A stretch of 64,000 nucleotides of DNA from CAYSRC01 sp964446385. Its GTDB lineage: Bacteria; Bacillota; Clostridia; Oscillospirales; Ruminococcaceae. Below the pieces are notes generated by a model, which saw nothing but the letters and a program-made list of their open reading frames with translations, was not told the DNA's origin and did not search any database. Shown here in pieces: positions 42,544-51,287 of the stretch. The first letter of the stretch is position 1; each line of letters opens with the position of its first letter. The stretch is from NCBI GenBank assembly GCA_964446385.1, contig CAYUOH010000006.1:58823-122822 (forward strand), written 5' to 3'. Position numbers and translations under genes: made by a program.

Positions 42544-45093
42544 GTGATTACAATCGGAAACGCGGTTTTAGGCATTCTGGCACACGTCGACGCCGGAAAA
42601 ACTACGCTGAGCGAGGCTATACTGTACCGTTGCGGCATCATCCGCCAAAAAGGGCGTGTGGACAACGGCGATGCCTATCTCGACACTGACGCTTCCGAAA
42701 AGAGCAGGGGTATCACCATATACAGCAAGCCTGCCGTAAGCACCTGGAACGGACTGAATATCACATTGCTTGATACCCCCGGTCACACTGACTTTTCACC
42801 GGAGGCTGAACAGGCAATGGTCGCGCTTGATGCAGCATTATTGGTTATATCCGCGCCGGAAGGAATTCAGAGCCATACCGTAACCCTCTGGAATATTCTA
42901 AAAAGACGCAGCATTCCCGTATTAGTTTTCGTGAATAAGACCGACATGAACAACCCCGGCCAGGCGGAGCTTATAGCCTCACTTTTAAAACGGTTCGGCA
43001 ACGGATTTGTTAATTTTTCTGCCGACCCCGACATTATAGCGGAGGAGCAGGCCTTTCTTTCGGAGGAGGCCATGCAGTGTTTCGAGAACAGGGGTCACGT
43101 GGATATTAATATCCTGCGCCGCGAATTCGGCAAGCGGCACATGTTCCCGGTACTGTTCGGAAGCGCGCTGAAATCCACGGGAATAGACGAGCTATTGAAC
43201 ACCCTTCGCGAGCTTCTTGTACCCGAAGGCGATGCAGCCGACCCATTCGGTGCGGTGGTGTACAAAATATCCCGTGATAACGACGGCAATCGCCTGACGA
43301 ACATACGTGTATTCAGCGGCAGCATATCGGTGCGCGACAGTATAGGCGGCGAGAAGATCACCGGAATTCGGCTTTATTCCGGCCTTAAGTACAGTTCACC
43401 CGACTCGGCAAATCCGGGTGACGTTGTGGCATTATTAGGCCCCAAAAACACGTATTCAGGCCAGGGCCTCGGCATCATTGACGATACCACGGGGCCTAGC
43501 CTTACCCCGGTTATGACATGCAGCATCATCCCTACGAACGGTACCGATATACACTCGGTTCTGCTGAAGCTTAAGCCGCTTTCGGATGAGAATCCTCTGC
43601 TTCACATACGTTTCAACAGTCGCACATCGGAGATATGTGCCGACATCATGGGTGACGTAAGCCTTGAGATTCTTCATGACAGCATACGCGACAGATTCGG
43701 GTTGGAGGTTACCTTTTCGGAGCCGTCAGTATCCTACCGCGAAAAGCCGCTCGGCGTTGTTGAGGGCGTAGGCCATTTCGAGCCTTTGCGTCACTATGCT
43801 GAGGTGCACGTGTTTGTGGAACCTCTGCCGACGGGCGCTGGGGTAATTATCGACAACAAATGCCCCGACAACGTGCTTCCCAAGGAAAAGCAGGATACTA
43901 TTATCAAAGTTCTTTCTTCCACCGAGTTCATAGGTCCGCTAACCGGTTCACCCATCGCTGATGCTAAAATTACCCTTATAGCCGCGCGCGACCACGAAAA
44001 GCACACTGAGGGTGGGGACATGCGCGAGGCGGCCTGGCGGTCTGTTTATAACGGTCTCCGTATGGTCGGAACGCAGCTTCTAGAACCTTTTCTCAATTTC
44101 ACAATAAACGTTCCCGACGAGAACGTCGGAAGGGTTTTAAGTGACCTTTCCAGGATGTCCGCCCAATTCGACCAACCTTATTCTTCCGGTGGAATCAGCA
44201 CACTTTCGGGTACCGTTACTGCACGGGCGTACAGAAACTACAGTGTTGATATTTCGGGATTTACCGGAGGCTACGGAAGCAGCGAGACGCGCTTCGCAGG
44301 ATACATGCCTGCGGAGAACCCGCTTGAGATTGCCGAAGCCATAGGGTACGATCCCGACAGTGATCTTGAGCATACCGCTGATTCGGTATTCTGCCGCCAC
44401 GGTGCGGGATTCGTTGTGCCGTGGGATCAAGTGCTTGAATATGCCCATCTGCCGCTTCTGAAAGACAAGCGTGACCTTGACGATACCTATACCGACACTC
44501 CCGTCGTCCCGGTTAAAACACAGTACAGGGACGCAGAAACCGAGGACAAAGAACTCCTAAAAATATACGAAAGGACCTACGGCCCGGTAAAGAGGGACCT
44601 GCGCGCTGTTCTGCGCACAGTGGAGGATCCGGTAATCCACGCTGCGGTACCGCGCGAACGACGAGACGAATATCTCCTTATAGACGCGTATAATATAATA
44701 TTCGACTGGGAAGAGCTGCGCAACGTGGCACACGACAATATGGACGCCGCACGCGAGGTGCTTATACGCAGGCTATCAAACTACCAGGGATACGTCAATA
44801 ACAACATCATAGTCGTTTTCGATGCCTACAAGGTGAAGGGCGCCGTCCACGAGGTGGAACACCTTAACAACATCACCGTAGTGTACACCAAGGAAGCCGA
44901 GACCGCCGATATGTACATAGAAAGGGCGGTTCGGCGCCTTACACGCAGCCGCCGTGTGCGTGTGGCGACAAATGACAGCCTTGAGCAGCTTATTATACTA
45001 GGTGCCGGGGCACAGCGGATAGCAAGCGACAGATTCCACGAGGAATTGCGGCTTGTGGAGAAGGCGATTGACGATATAGTGGAAGTTCTATAA
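42544..45093 (+). CDS. TetM-like translational GTPase fused to a Rae1/YacP NYN nuclease
   Basis: About 849 residues. Residues 1-690 form an EF-G-like factor of the ribosomal-protection group: G1 AHVDAGKT (13-20), G2 RGIT, G3 DTPGH, G4 NKTD, then domains II-V. The C-terminal 145 residues (about 705-849) match YacP/Rae1: YLLIDAYNIIFDWEEL, VVFDAYKVKG, KEAETADMYIERAV and VATNDSLEQLIILGAGAQR. Rae1 of B. subtilis cleaves mRNA in the ribosomal A site, where TetM-like factors bind. The start is uncertain: GTG 42544 lies in frame but overlaps GGGAGGTG. An ATC at 42553 would have ideal spacing, and an ATG at 42439 has no ribosome site. Tetracycline resistance should not be assumed. Confidence 0.85.
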   Translation: MITIGNAVLGILAHVDAGKTTLSEAILYRCGIIRQKGRVDNGDAYLDTDASEKSRGITIYSKPAVSTWNGLNITLLDTPGHTDFSPEAEQAMVALDAALLVISAPEGIQSHTVTLWNILKRRSIPVLVFVNKTDMNNPGQAELIASLLKRFGNGFVNFSADPDIIAEEQAFLSEEAMQCFENRGHVDINILRREFGKRHMFPVLFGSALKSTGIDELLNTLRELLVPEGDAADPFGAVVYKISRDNDGNRLTNIRVFSGSISVRDSIGGEKITGIRLYSGLKYSSPDSANPGDVVALLGPKNTYSGQGLGIIDDTTGPSLTPVMTCSIIPTNGTDIHSVLLKLKPLSDENPLLHIRFNSRTSEICADIMGDVSLEILHDSIRDRFGLEVTFSEPSVSYREKPLGVVEGVGHFEPLRHYAEVHVFVEPLPTGAGVIIDNKCPDNVLPKEKQDTIIKVLSSTEFIGPLTGSPIADAKITLIAARDHEKHTEGGDMREAAWRSVYNGLRMVGTQLLEPFLNFTINVPDENVGRVLSDLSRMSAQFDQPYSSGGISTLSGTVTARAYRNYSVDISGFTGGYGSSETRFAGYMPAENPLEIAEAIGYDPDSDLEHTADSVFCRHGAGFVVPWDQVLEYAHLPLLKDKRDLDDTYTDTPVVPVKTQYRDAETEDKELLKIYERTYGPVKRDLRAVLRTVEDPVIHAAVPRERRDEYLLIDAYNIIFDWEELRNVAHDNMDAAREVLIRRLSNYQGYVNNNIIVVFDAYKVKGAVHEVEHLNNITVVYTKEAETADMYIERAVRRLTRSRRVRVATNDSLEQLIILGAGAQRIASDRFHEELRLVEKAIDDIVEVL

Positions 45094-45141
45094 ACTGGAT
45101 AATAACGATAAAAAACCCATTCTTTAAGGAGAAAGCATGAT

Positions 45142-45549
45142 ATGCAAAGCAAAGATGTAAAAACCGGCACAGGTTTTCTTGTTGGCGATGTAAAGAAGGA
45201 AGTGGCGTTTTACCATGACGTCCTGGGTCTTGAGGTGGACTGGGACGGCGAAAATTTCGCTGAGATAAAAACAGCGGGCGGATACCTTTCTGTATTCATG
45301 TACAGCCGCGAGATGTTCGTGCAGGCGTTCAACTGGGAGTACGATCCCCCGAAGGGCATCAACCAGACCTTTGAAATGGGTATCTGGCTACCCAAATTCT
45401 CTGACGTCGACGCCGAGTATGAAAAGCTTAAGTCGGTTGGCGCCAACCTTGTTTCTGGCGAGCCCGTAACCTTCCCCTGGGGCCTCCGCAATTTCTACGT
45501 GGCCGATCCGGAAGGCAACCTTCTTGAAATCGGAAGCAGTAACGCCTGA
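45142..45549 (+). CDS. Glyoxalase/VOC-fold protein
   Basis: 135-residue single VOC module with a paired beta-alpha-beta-beta-beta fold: KKEVAFYHDVLGLEVDWDG at the start and FYVADPEGNLLEIG at the end, the usual metal-site Glu being in LLEIG. It could be a lyase, isomerase or resistance protein; the family is too diverse to choose. AAGGAGAA precedes the ATG. A strong hairpin ends the unit at 45659. Confidence 0.8.
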   Translation: MQSKDVKTGTGFLVGDVKKEVAFYHDVLGLEVDWDGENFAEIKTAGGYLSVFMYSREMFVQAFNWEYDPPKGINQTFEMGIWLPKFSDVDAEYEKLKSVGANLVSGEPVTFPWGLRNFYVADPEGNLLEIGSSNA

Positions 45550-45658
45550 GCGGCGAAGAATTATAACACCTTGCTCTTCCGTGCGAGGGAAGGGTGTAAC
45601 CTGGCATAAGTTTGAGAAGCAGGTATTTGAGAAGGTTACATAGAGATCGAAAAAACAT

Positions 45659-45692
45659 AAAGGCGCCTGTCGATAGACAGGCGCCTTTTTAA
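45659..45692 (+). terminator. Terminator after the VOC gene
   Basis: AAGGCGCCTGTC and GACAGGCGCCTT form a perfect 12-bp stem around GATA, followed by TTT. Confidence 0.9.
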
Positions 45693-45801
45693 GGCTCACA
45701 ACTATTTAATAATAATACATCCGGGCGCACGTTTCAAGTGATGATATCCTATTTCTCTTTTTTGCTTAATCAATCGTACTTTAATTCGTTGAAACCGCGA
45801 A

Positions 45802-45830
45802 TTGATTAACATCTGCAAGGGCACTACTAT
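45802..45830 (+). promoter_or_regulatory. Promoter of an orphan RNA
   Basis: TTGATT (45802-45807), 17-bp spacer, TACTAT (45825-45830). The predicted start is near 45837. The next protein gene is 580 bp away and lies behind two terminators, so the product is most simply a short RNA. Confidence 0.6.
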
Positions 45831-45836
45831 ATAATC

Positions 45837-46072
45837 AAGAGATTTGAAATGGATTATAGAAAGAGGATATGTGATCCGATGAGTTCACAATTTTGAACAG
45901 GGAGGTTTACTCCGATGAAATAGTCCGAGGTCCTGTTGTGTGAGAAAAACAGGACGGAGATGAAGATCTCAAAGCTGAAGAAAGAGAGGTAACCAGTATG
46001 CTAGATATTAAGAATTCATGGAAGTAGCCCTTAGGCTTGCAGGTGAAAGGTGCAGGTTGAGGGCTACTTCTT
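45837..46072 (+). ncRNA. Candidate structured RNA/attenuator of about 235 nt
   Basis: Between a good promoter and a strong terminator lies a segment with nested complementarity: CTCCG (45913-45917) can pair with CGGAG (about 45955-45959), enclosing GTCCTGTT/AACAGGAC (45932-45955), a perfect 8-bp stem. Next comes GAGAGGTAACCAGT and a nine-codon frame (ATG at about 45999, peptide MLDIKNSWK) whose stop codon lies in the 5' arm of the terminator hairpin (GAAGTAGCCCT with AGGGCTACTTC, 46021-46070). That layout is like a leader-peptide attenuator, but no gene follows. It is not a cobalamin, SAM, THF or T-box element that I can recognise. Confidence 0.45.
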
Positions 46073-46075
46073 ATA
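46020..46075 (+). terminator. Terminator of the orphan RNA
   Basis: GAAGTAGCCCT (46021-46031) and AGGGCTACTTC (46060-46070) pair perfectly. An inner stem CTTGCA/TGCAGG extends the hairpin, and TTATAT follows. Confidence 0.75.
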
Positions 46076-46076
46076 T

Positions 46077-46145
46077 ATGAAAGAATGCAAAAACGTATTT
46101 GATAAAAAAGAACACCTGTATATTACAGACGCTGATTTTTATTAA
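46077..46145 (+). CDS. Possible 22-codon ORF, probably not real
   Basis: ATG at 46077 directly after the attenuator-like hairpin opens 22 codons (MKECKNVFDKKEHLYITDAD plus two) and ends 18 bases before the next terminator. It would be the only frame controlled by the upstream attenuator. It has no ribosome-binding site and no known relative, so it may be a relic of the gene once regulated there. Confidence 0.2.
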   Translation: MKECKNVFDKKEHLYITDADFY

Positions 46146-46162
46146 AAACGAAGAAAACCGTA

Positions 46163-46196
46163 CACAAAAAGGCAGCCGCAGGGCTGCCTTTTTGTG
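46163..46196. terminator. Strong bidirectional terminator
   Basis: CACAAAAAGGCAGCC and GGCTGCCTTTTTGTG are perfect 15-bp arms around CAG. The A tract on one side and T tract on the other make it usable on both strands. It insulates the acs operon from upstream. Confidence 0.9.
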
Positions 46197-46312
46197 AGTT
46201 TCAGCTTGTGCACCAATAGGCGTTATTATGCAGTATCCAGCGGCGTATAATCCAAAATTTTACAGTAATAATTGTTTATATTGCCGATTTTATATTATTA
46301 GTGAAAAAAGGT

Positions 46313-46342
46313 TTGACTGATTAATCGCATTTCAAGTAAAAT
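46313..46342 (+). promoter_or_regulatory. Promoter of acsD-acsC-acsE
   Basis: TTGACT (46313-46318), 18-bp spacer, TAAAAT (46337-46342). Predicted start is near 46349, giving a leader of about 69 nt. A perfect palindrome begins one base after the -10 box. Confidence 0.75.
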
Positions 46343-46343
46343 T

Positions 46344-46357
46344 CTTGTATATACAAG
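46344..46357. promoter_or_regulatory. Operator-like palindrome at the acsD transcription start
   Basis: CTTGTATATACAAG is a perfect 14-bp inverted repeat covering the predicted +1. A copy with one changed base is at the acsA promoter (61935-61948), also just after its -10 box. The position would block open-complex formation, as for a repressor. Confidence 0.65.
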
Positions 46358-46417
46358 CATATACTATAGGTATGCCTAAAATTATGTTTTATAATATTTC
46401 AGGAGGAAATTCGCTTT

Positions 46418-47359
46418 ATGGCTTTTAAACGCGTACCGCAGGTTTTCACGGCTTCGATCAACGAGGTCACCCTCGGAACAAGCGACAAAGCCGTCACAAT
46501 TGGCGGAGGCAACACAATGCCCCTGTATTCCTTTGACGGCCCTGTCAAAAACAAGGTCGCTGTCGGTGTGGAGATTACCGATGACGGCTTTGATTCCACA
46601 GTTCCCGGCATTGCCGAGTATTACGGTTCTGCGGCCAATATGGCCGAAATTGCAAAGAAGGCATCCGAGATGCCCGGCGCCGATTTCGTAACCCTTGCCC
46701 TTACAGGTGCTGATCCCGGCGGCGAAAACAAGCCTGTCGAGGAATGCATGGCCATAGCCAAAGAGGTTGCTGACGCTATCGATTGCCCCCTCGCCATCAT
46801 CGGCTGCAGGAACGTCGAGAAGGATACCGAGCTTTTCAGCAAAATCGCCGATGCTCTTCAGGGCAAGCGCGTAACTTTCATATCCGCCCGTGAGGAAAAC
46901 TACAAAACTCTGGCCGTAGGTGCGGGCGTTGCCTATAACCAGATTCTATCTTCCGAATCATCTGTTGATATCAACCTTGCGAAGCAGCTGAACGTTCTCG
47001 TTTCCCAAATGAACCTCAAGTCCGACAATCAGGTTATGAACGTCGGTTCCGCCGCCGCAGGCTACGGTTACGAATACGTAGCATCCACGCTTGACCGTGT
47101 ACGTGGTGCAGCCCTTACTCAGAATGACAACATGCTGCAGCAACCCATCATTACCCCCGCCGGCGACGAGGCTTGGGGTGTAAAGGAAGCCATCGTATCC
47201 GAGGAAGACATCCCTGAGTGGGGTCCCCGTGAGGATCGCGGTGTCCTGATGGAAATCACTACCGCTGCCGCCCTTTTGGCTGGCGGTTCCAACGCAATCA
47301 TTCTGCATCATCCCCGTTCGGTCGCTGCAATTTCAAAGCTGGCCGCGGGTCTTATGTAA
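46418..47359 (+). CDS. acsD: Corrinoid iron-sulfur protein small subunit (CODH/ACS delta)
   Basis: 313-residue TIM-barrel subunit of the corrinoid iron-sulfur protein that carries the methyl group from methyl-THF to acetyl-CoA synthase. Diagnostic opening: FTASINEVTLGTSDKAVTIGGG; also DFVTLALTGADPGGENKP and WGPREDRGVLMEITTAAALL. AGGAGGAAA precedes the ATG. It is the first gene of acsD-acsC-acsE. Length matches the family. Confidence 0.95.
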   Translation: MAFKRVPQVFTASINEVTLGTSDKAVTIGGGNTMPLYSFDGPVKNKVAVGVEITDDGFDSTVPGIAEYYGSAANMAEIAKKASEMPGADFVTLALTGADPGGENKPVEECMAIAKEVADAIDCPLAIIGCRNVEKDTELFSKIADALQGKRVTFISAREENYKTLAVGAGVAYNQILSSESSVDINLAKQLNVLVSQMNLKSDNQVMNVGSAAAGYGYEYVASTLDRVRGAALTQNDNMLQQPIITPAGDEAWGVKEAIVSEEDIPEWGPREDRGVLMEITTAAALLAGGSNAIILHHPRSVAAISKLAAGLM

Positions 47360-47377
47360 GGAAGGGAGAGGCAAACA

Positions 47378-48706
47378 ATGGCACTTAAAGGATTAGATAT
47401 TTTCAAGCTTACTCCGAAAACAAACTGCAAGGAGTGCGGCAACCCCACATGCATGGCTTTTGCCATGAAGGTTGCCCAGGGCTCTGTTTCAATCGAAGCA
47501 TGCCCCCATATGCCCGAAGAAGCAATTGCTGCGCTTAACGCCGCAACCGCTCCTCCCATGGTTTCCCTCAAGGTCGGCGCCGGTGATTCCGAGGCTTCCC
47601 TGGGTGGTGAAACCGTTCTGTTCCGTCATGATAAGACATTCGTCAGTCACAGCCTCTTCGGCGTAAATATATGCTCCGCCTGCTTCGACGACAAATACGC
47701 CGAAATCGAGAAAGTCAGCTACGACCGTATCGGAGAGCATATGTTCACCGAAATCCTCAACCTTGTCTATGAAGGCGACAAGGGCGCCTATTCCGAGTTG
47801 GTCAAAAAGGCAGAAAAAAAGGGACGCATCTTGATCCTTGACGTCAAGGAAGTTGACGCCGCAAAGGCTGCCCTTGATATCTGTGCTGCATCCAAGCCCG
47901 TTCTGAATGGCGCCACCCCAGACAACTACGCCGACATGGTCGCCCTCGCAAAGGAAAAGGGCGTTCTGCTCGGTATTTCCGCACCCGATCTTAATGCCCT
48001 GTACGACACAGCTGCTGCTGTCGAAGGCCTCGGCTACAAGAATCTGGTTCTTGACGTAACAGGGAACGACTTCAAGGAAGCATACGGCAACGCTATCCAG
48101 GTCCGCCGCGCCGCCCTTAAGGATCAGGATCGCACATTCGGTTATCCCTCCATCGTCAACCTCGGAAAGGTTGCCCCCGGGGACATTGATATGCAGACAG
48201 CTCTCGCATCTATGTTTGTCCTGAAATACGGCAGCATCATCATCATGGATTCCATGACATACGCTCAGGCCCTGCCTCTGTTCGGCCTCCGTCAGAATAT
48301 CTATACCGACCCGCAGCGTCCCATGAAGGTCGAGCCTGGCATCTATCCCCTTAACGGAGCAAACGAGAACAGCGTTCTGGTTACAACCGTCGACTTCGCG
48401 CTTACATACTTCGTCGTATCCAGTGAGCTGGAGCGTTCCGGAGTTCCATGCAATCTGCTCATCAGCGACGCGGGCGGCTATTCCGTTCTGACAGCGTGGG
48501 CCGCCGGTAAGTTCAGCGCCGGCAGCATTGCTAAGTTCATCAAGGAGTTCGATATCGAGAACAAGTTCGCATCCCGCACCCTTATCATCCCAGGCAAGGT
48601 TGCAGTACTTAAGGGCGAATTGGAGGAAAACCTCCCCGGATGGACCATCGCGGTTGCACCCAACGATGCCACAGGCCTTATCAAGTTCATGAAGGACTTT
48701 CAATAA
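47378..48706 (+). CDS. acsC: Corrinoid iron-sulfur protein large subunit (CODH/ACS gamma)
   Basis: 442 residues. The N-terminal 4Fe-4S domain has Cys17, Cys20, Cys25 and Cys42 (CKECGNPTCMAFAMKVAQ onward), the same numbers as in the Moorella enzyme. This cluster delivers electrons that reactivate Co(II). A TIM barrel follows, then a C-terminal domain (about 325-442) that binds the corrinoid, including LLISDAGGYSVLTAWAAGKF. It would act with acsD as a heterodimer. AGGGAGAG lies upstream. Confidence 0.95.
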   Translation: MALKGLDIFKLTPKTNCKECGNPTCMAFAMKVAQGSVSIEACPHMPEEAIAALNAATAPPMVSLKVGAGDSEASLGGETVLFRHDKTFVSHSLFGVNICSACFDDKYAEIEKVSYDRIGEHMFTEILNLVYEGDKGAYSELVKKAEKKGRILILDVKEVDAAKAALDICAASKPVLNGATPDNYADMVALAKEKGVLLGISAPDLNALYDTAAAVEGLGYKNLVLDVTGNDFKEAYGNAIQVRRAALKDQDRTFGYPSIVNLGKVAPGDIDMQTALASMFVLKYGSIIIMDSMTYAQALPLFGLRQNIYTDPQRPMKVEPGIYPLNGANENSVLVTTVDFALTYFVVSSELERSGVPCNLLISDAGGYSVLTAWAAGKFSAGSIAKFIKEFDIENKFASRTLIIPGKVAVLKGELEENLPGWTIAVAPNDATGLIKFMKDFQ

Positions 48707-48733
48707 TTAACTACACATATAAGGAGTACCAGA

Positions 48734-49519
48734 ATGGGAAAATTCGTAGTAATCGGTGAACGCATTCACTGCATCTCCCCCAGCATCCGCAAGGCTATGG
48801 AGGAAAAGGACCCCGAGCCCATCCTCAAGCGTGCAAAGGAGCAGCTGGATGCCGGCGCTACCTATCTTGATGTTAACATCGGTCCCGCCGAAAAGAACGG
48901 CGAAGAGCTTATGAAATGGGCCGTTACCCTTATTCAGGAACACCTGGACAACGTTCCACTCTGCCTTGACACCGTAAACCGCAAAGCCATCGAGGCAGGT
49001 ATTTCAGTTTACAACCGCAGTAAGGGAAAACCCATCGTCAACAGTGCCGATGCGGGCGACCGTATTGAGAACATCGACCTTGCCGCAGCCAATGATGCCA
49101 TCGTAATCTCGCTCTGCTCCAAAGCGGGTGTACCCGGCGACAACGACGAGCGCATGATGTACTGCCAGGAGATGCTTGAGCGCGGCATGGAGCACGGCAT
49201 GGAGCCCGAAGACATGTGGTTCGATCCGCTCTTCCTTGTTATAAAAGGTATGCAGGAAAAACAAATGGACGTTCTTGATTTCATCAAACAGCTCTCCGAC
49301 ATGGGATTCAACTCCACCGGCGGCCTTTCCAACGTATCCAACGGAATGCCCAAGAACATACGTCCCATCATGGACAGTACGATGATCGCAATGGCCATGT
49401 ATAACGGCCTTACCTCCGCTATCGTCAACCCCTGCGATCTCCGACTGATGGAAACCGTAAAATCCGCCGATATAATCAAGAACAATTCGCTTTACGCGGA
49501 TTCCTACCTGGAAATCTAG
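48734..49519 (+). CDS. acsE: Methyl-THF:corrinoid iron-sulfur protein methyltransferase
   Basis: 261-residue TIM-barrel methyltransferase that moves the methyl group of methyl-tetrahydrofolate to the cobalt of AcsCD. It has the pterin-binding family segments GERIHCISPSIRKAMEE, GATYLDVNIGP, PLCLDTVNRKAIEAG and NSTGGLSNVSNGMP (with the Asn residues that contact the pterin). It is the last gene of this operon segment, with a G/C-rich terminator right after. Confidence 0.95.
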   Translation: MGKFVVIGERIHCISPSIRKAMEEKDPEPILKRAKEQLDAGATYLDVNIGPAEKNGEELMKWAVTLIQEHLDNVPLCLDTVNRKAIEAGISVYNRSKGKPIVNSADAGDRIENIDLAAANDAIVISLCSKAGVPGDNDERMMYCQEMLERGMEHGMEPEDMWFDPLFLVIKGMQEKQMDVLDFIKQLSDMGFNSTGGLSNVSNGMPKNIRPIMDSTMIAMAMYNGLTSAIVNPCDLRLMETVKSADIIKNNSLYADSYLEI

Positions 49520-49533
49520 GATATTTCATTAAG

Positions 49534-49577
49534 AACATCCCCCCGGGTCAAGGTGCTGTCTTCCCGGGGGTGTTTTT
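49534..49577 (+). terminator. Terminator after acsE
   Basis: AACATCCCCCCGGG and CCCGGGGGTGTT pair around a short loop and are followed by TTTT. No new promoter is obvious before the next gene, so some read-through is likely. Confidence 0.8.
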
Positions 49578-49604
49578 CAGCATAAACAGAGTGAGGTAAT
49601 TTTT

Positions 49605-51287
49605 TTGTATACGGTAACATTCAATATTGAGAACGGAGCCGTAGTAAAGGTACAGGCCAACCGCGGCGATAATATTCTTGAGACTGCGTCAAACGCCGGC
49701 ATTGCGGTAGACGCACCCTGTTCCGGAAACGGCACATGCGGCAAATGCAGAATGAGGGCTATTTCAGGCGAGGTTGATATGACCCACAACCCCAGGCTTT
49801 CAAGGACCGACTACCACGATATGTGGCGTCTTGCATGCCAGAGCAGAGTAATGGGTGATGTCACCCTCTGGGTGCCGGCGTCCGCGTCGGCTTTCAAAAA
49901 TGATATAGTTACCGCAGACCTGAGCACTCCGGAAGAGTTTGAACGCTATGACATTGAATTATCCGCTCTGTTCGATCTGGGTATCGCAAAGGGCTGTGCC
50001 GAAAACGGCTGCGGTATCGCGATAGATATCGGCACCACGACGGTCACAGGCGCCCTTGTGTCGCTTTATGACGGTAAGGTACTTTCCAAGGCAAGTATGG
50101 GCAACGGCCAGATAAGGTACGGCGCCGACGTTATAAACCGAATTATCCAGTCCGCCAAGCCCGGTGGAAAGGAAAAACTTAAATCCGCTATACTTAACGA
50201 GACCCTTGTACCGCTTATAAACGGCATGTGCCTAAGTGCAGGCATCGAAAACAACGCGGTAAACCGTGTGGTTATCGCCGGCAACACTACTATGGAGCAT
50301 CTTATGGTCGGTGAGGACGCCCAGTCCATCCGCCTTGAACCATATGTGCCCGCTTTCCTTGAGCTCCGCGGCAAAACCGCTTCGGACCTCGGCATTCCTG
50401 TAAACCCCTCTGCGGAGGTCGTGCTTTCGCCCAACGTGGGAAGCTATGTAGGCGGCGATATCACGGCCGGCGTGCTTGCGTCAAGACTATGGAACGACGA
50501 GGGACTTACGCTCTTTATTGACCTCGGCACCAACGGTGAGCTTGTGCTCGGCAATGCCGACTACATGCTGTGCTGCGCCTGTTCGGCCGGACCGGCGTTC
50601 GAGGGAGGCGATATCTCCTGCGGCATGCGTGCCACCACAGGAGCGGTGGAGGACGTCGAAATCGACAAGGAAACCCTTAACCCCGCTCTTTCGGTAATAG
50701 GCGGCGGAAAGCCGACGGGTCTTTGCGGCAGCGGCCTTATAGCCATTATTTCCGAGCTTTTCCGTTGCAACGTAATAAGCGCCAAGGGCAAATTCCAAAC
50801 TGAGAATAACCCCAGGGTGGTCTACGACGACTATGGCGGGGCAACATATATTCTGGCCACCGCAGAAGAAAGCGGAACAGGAAGAGACATAGAGCTTAAC
50901 GAATCCGACCTCGACAACTTCATACGCGCCAAAGCCGCCATTTTCAGCGCGGTCAAGACCATGCTGGATTCGCTTGATATACCTGTGGGAGGTATCGAAA
51001 AAATCATACTTGCCGGAGGCATTGGAAAAGGAATCGATATTAAGAAAGCGATATCCATAGGTATGATTCCCAATATCCCCGAGGAATGCTATACATACAT
51101 CGGAAACAGCTCGCTTACAGGTGCATGTGCCATGCTGCTGTCCGACGACGCGGAGGAACGTGTTTTCGAGCTTGGCCGCAACATGACTTATATTGAGCTT
51201 TCCACCTACCCGGGCTACATGGACGAATTCATTGCCTCCTGCTTCATTCCGCACACCGACAGCTCGCTTTTCCCGGAGGTGAAATAA
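49605..51287 (+). CDS. ASKHA-type reductive activator of corrinoid protein (RACo-like, first copy)
   Basis: 560 residues. An N-terminal 2Fe-2S domain has Cys39, Cys45, Cys48 and Cys78 (APCSGNGTCGKC and LACQS), followed by a linker domain and a C-terminal ASKHA ATPase part: AIDIGTTTVTGALVSL, LFIDLGTNGELVLG, TGLCGSGLIAI. RACo proteins use ATP and electrons to return Co(II) of the corrinoid iron-sulfur protein to Co(I). Position behind acsE supports that partner. The start is TTG at 49605, after GTGAGGTAA. Activity on AcsCD is inferred. Confidence 0.88.
   Translation: MYTVTFNIENGAVVKVQANRGDNILETASNAGIAVDAPCSGNGTCGKCRMRAISGEVDMTHNPRLSRTDYHDMWRLACQSRVMGDVTLWVPASASAFKNDIVTADLSTPEEFERYDIELSALFDLGIAKGCAENGCGIAIDIGTTTVTGALVSLYDGKVLSKASMGNGQIRYGADVINRIIQSAKPGGKEKLKSAILNETLVPLINGMCLSAGIENNAVNRVVIAGNTTMEHLMVGEDAQSIRLEPYVPAFLELRGKTASDLGIPVNPSAEVVLSPNVGSYVGGDITAGVLASRLWNDEGLTLFIDLGTNGELVLGNADYMLCCACSAGPAFEGGDISCGMRATTGAVEDVEIDKETLNPALSVIGGGKPTGLCGSGLIAIISELFRCNVISAKGKFQTENNPRVVYDDYGGATYILATAEESGTGRDIELNESDLDNFIRAKAAIFSAVKTMLDSLDIPVGGIEKIILAGGIGKGIDIKKAISIGMIPNIPEECYTYIGNSSLTGACAMLLSDDAEERVFELGRNMTYIELSTYPGYMDEFIASCFIPHTDSSLFPEVK

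Noticed and set aside
42544..45093. Annotation as a tetracycline resistance gene
   Set aside because: The GTPase body is TetM-like, but the nuclease fusion and chromosomal context without mobile signals argue for a housekeeping or surveillance role.
45837..46072. Known riboswitch (cobalamin, SAM, THF) or T-box ahead of the acs genes
   Set aside because: None of the conserved cores of these classes could be found, and two terminators separate the region from acsD.
46349..46417. Riboswitch in the acsD leader
   Set aside because: The predicted leader is only about 69 nt and shows no stable stem apart from the palindrome at the start site.
47489..48703. Long minus-strand open frame (404 codons) across acsC
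   Set aside because: Antisense shadow of a clearly recognised gene; no ribosome site or domain.
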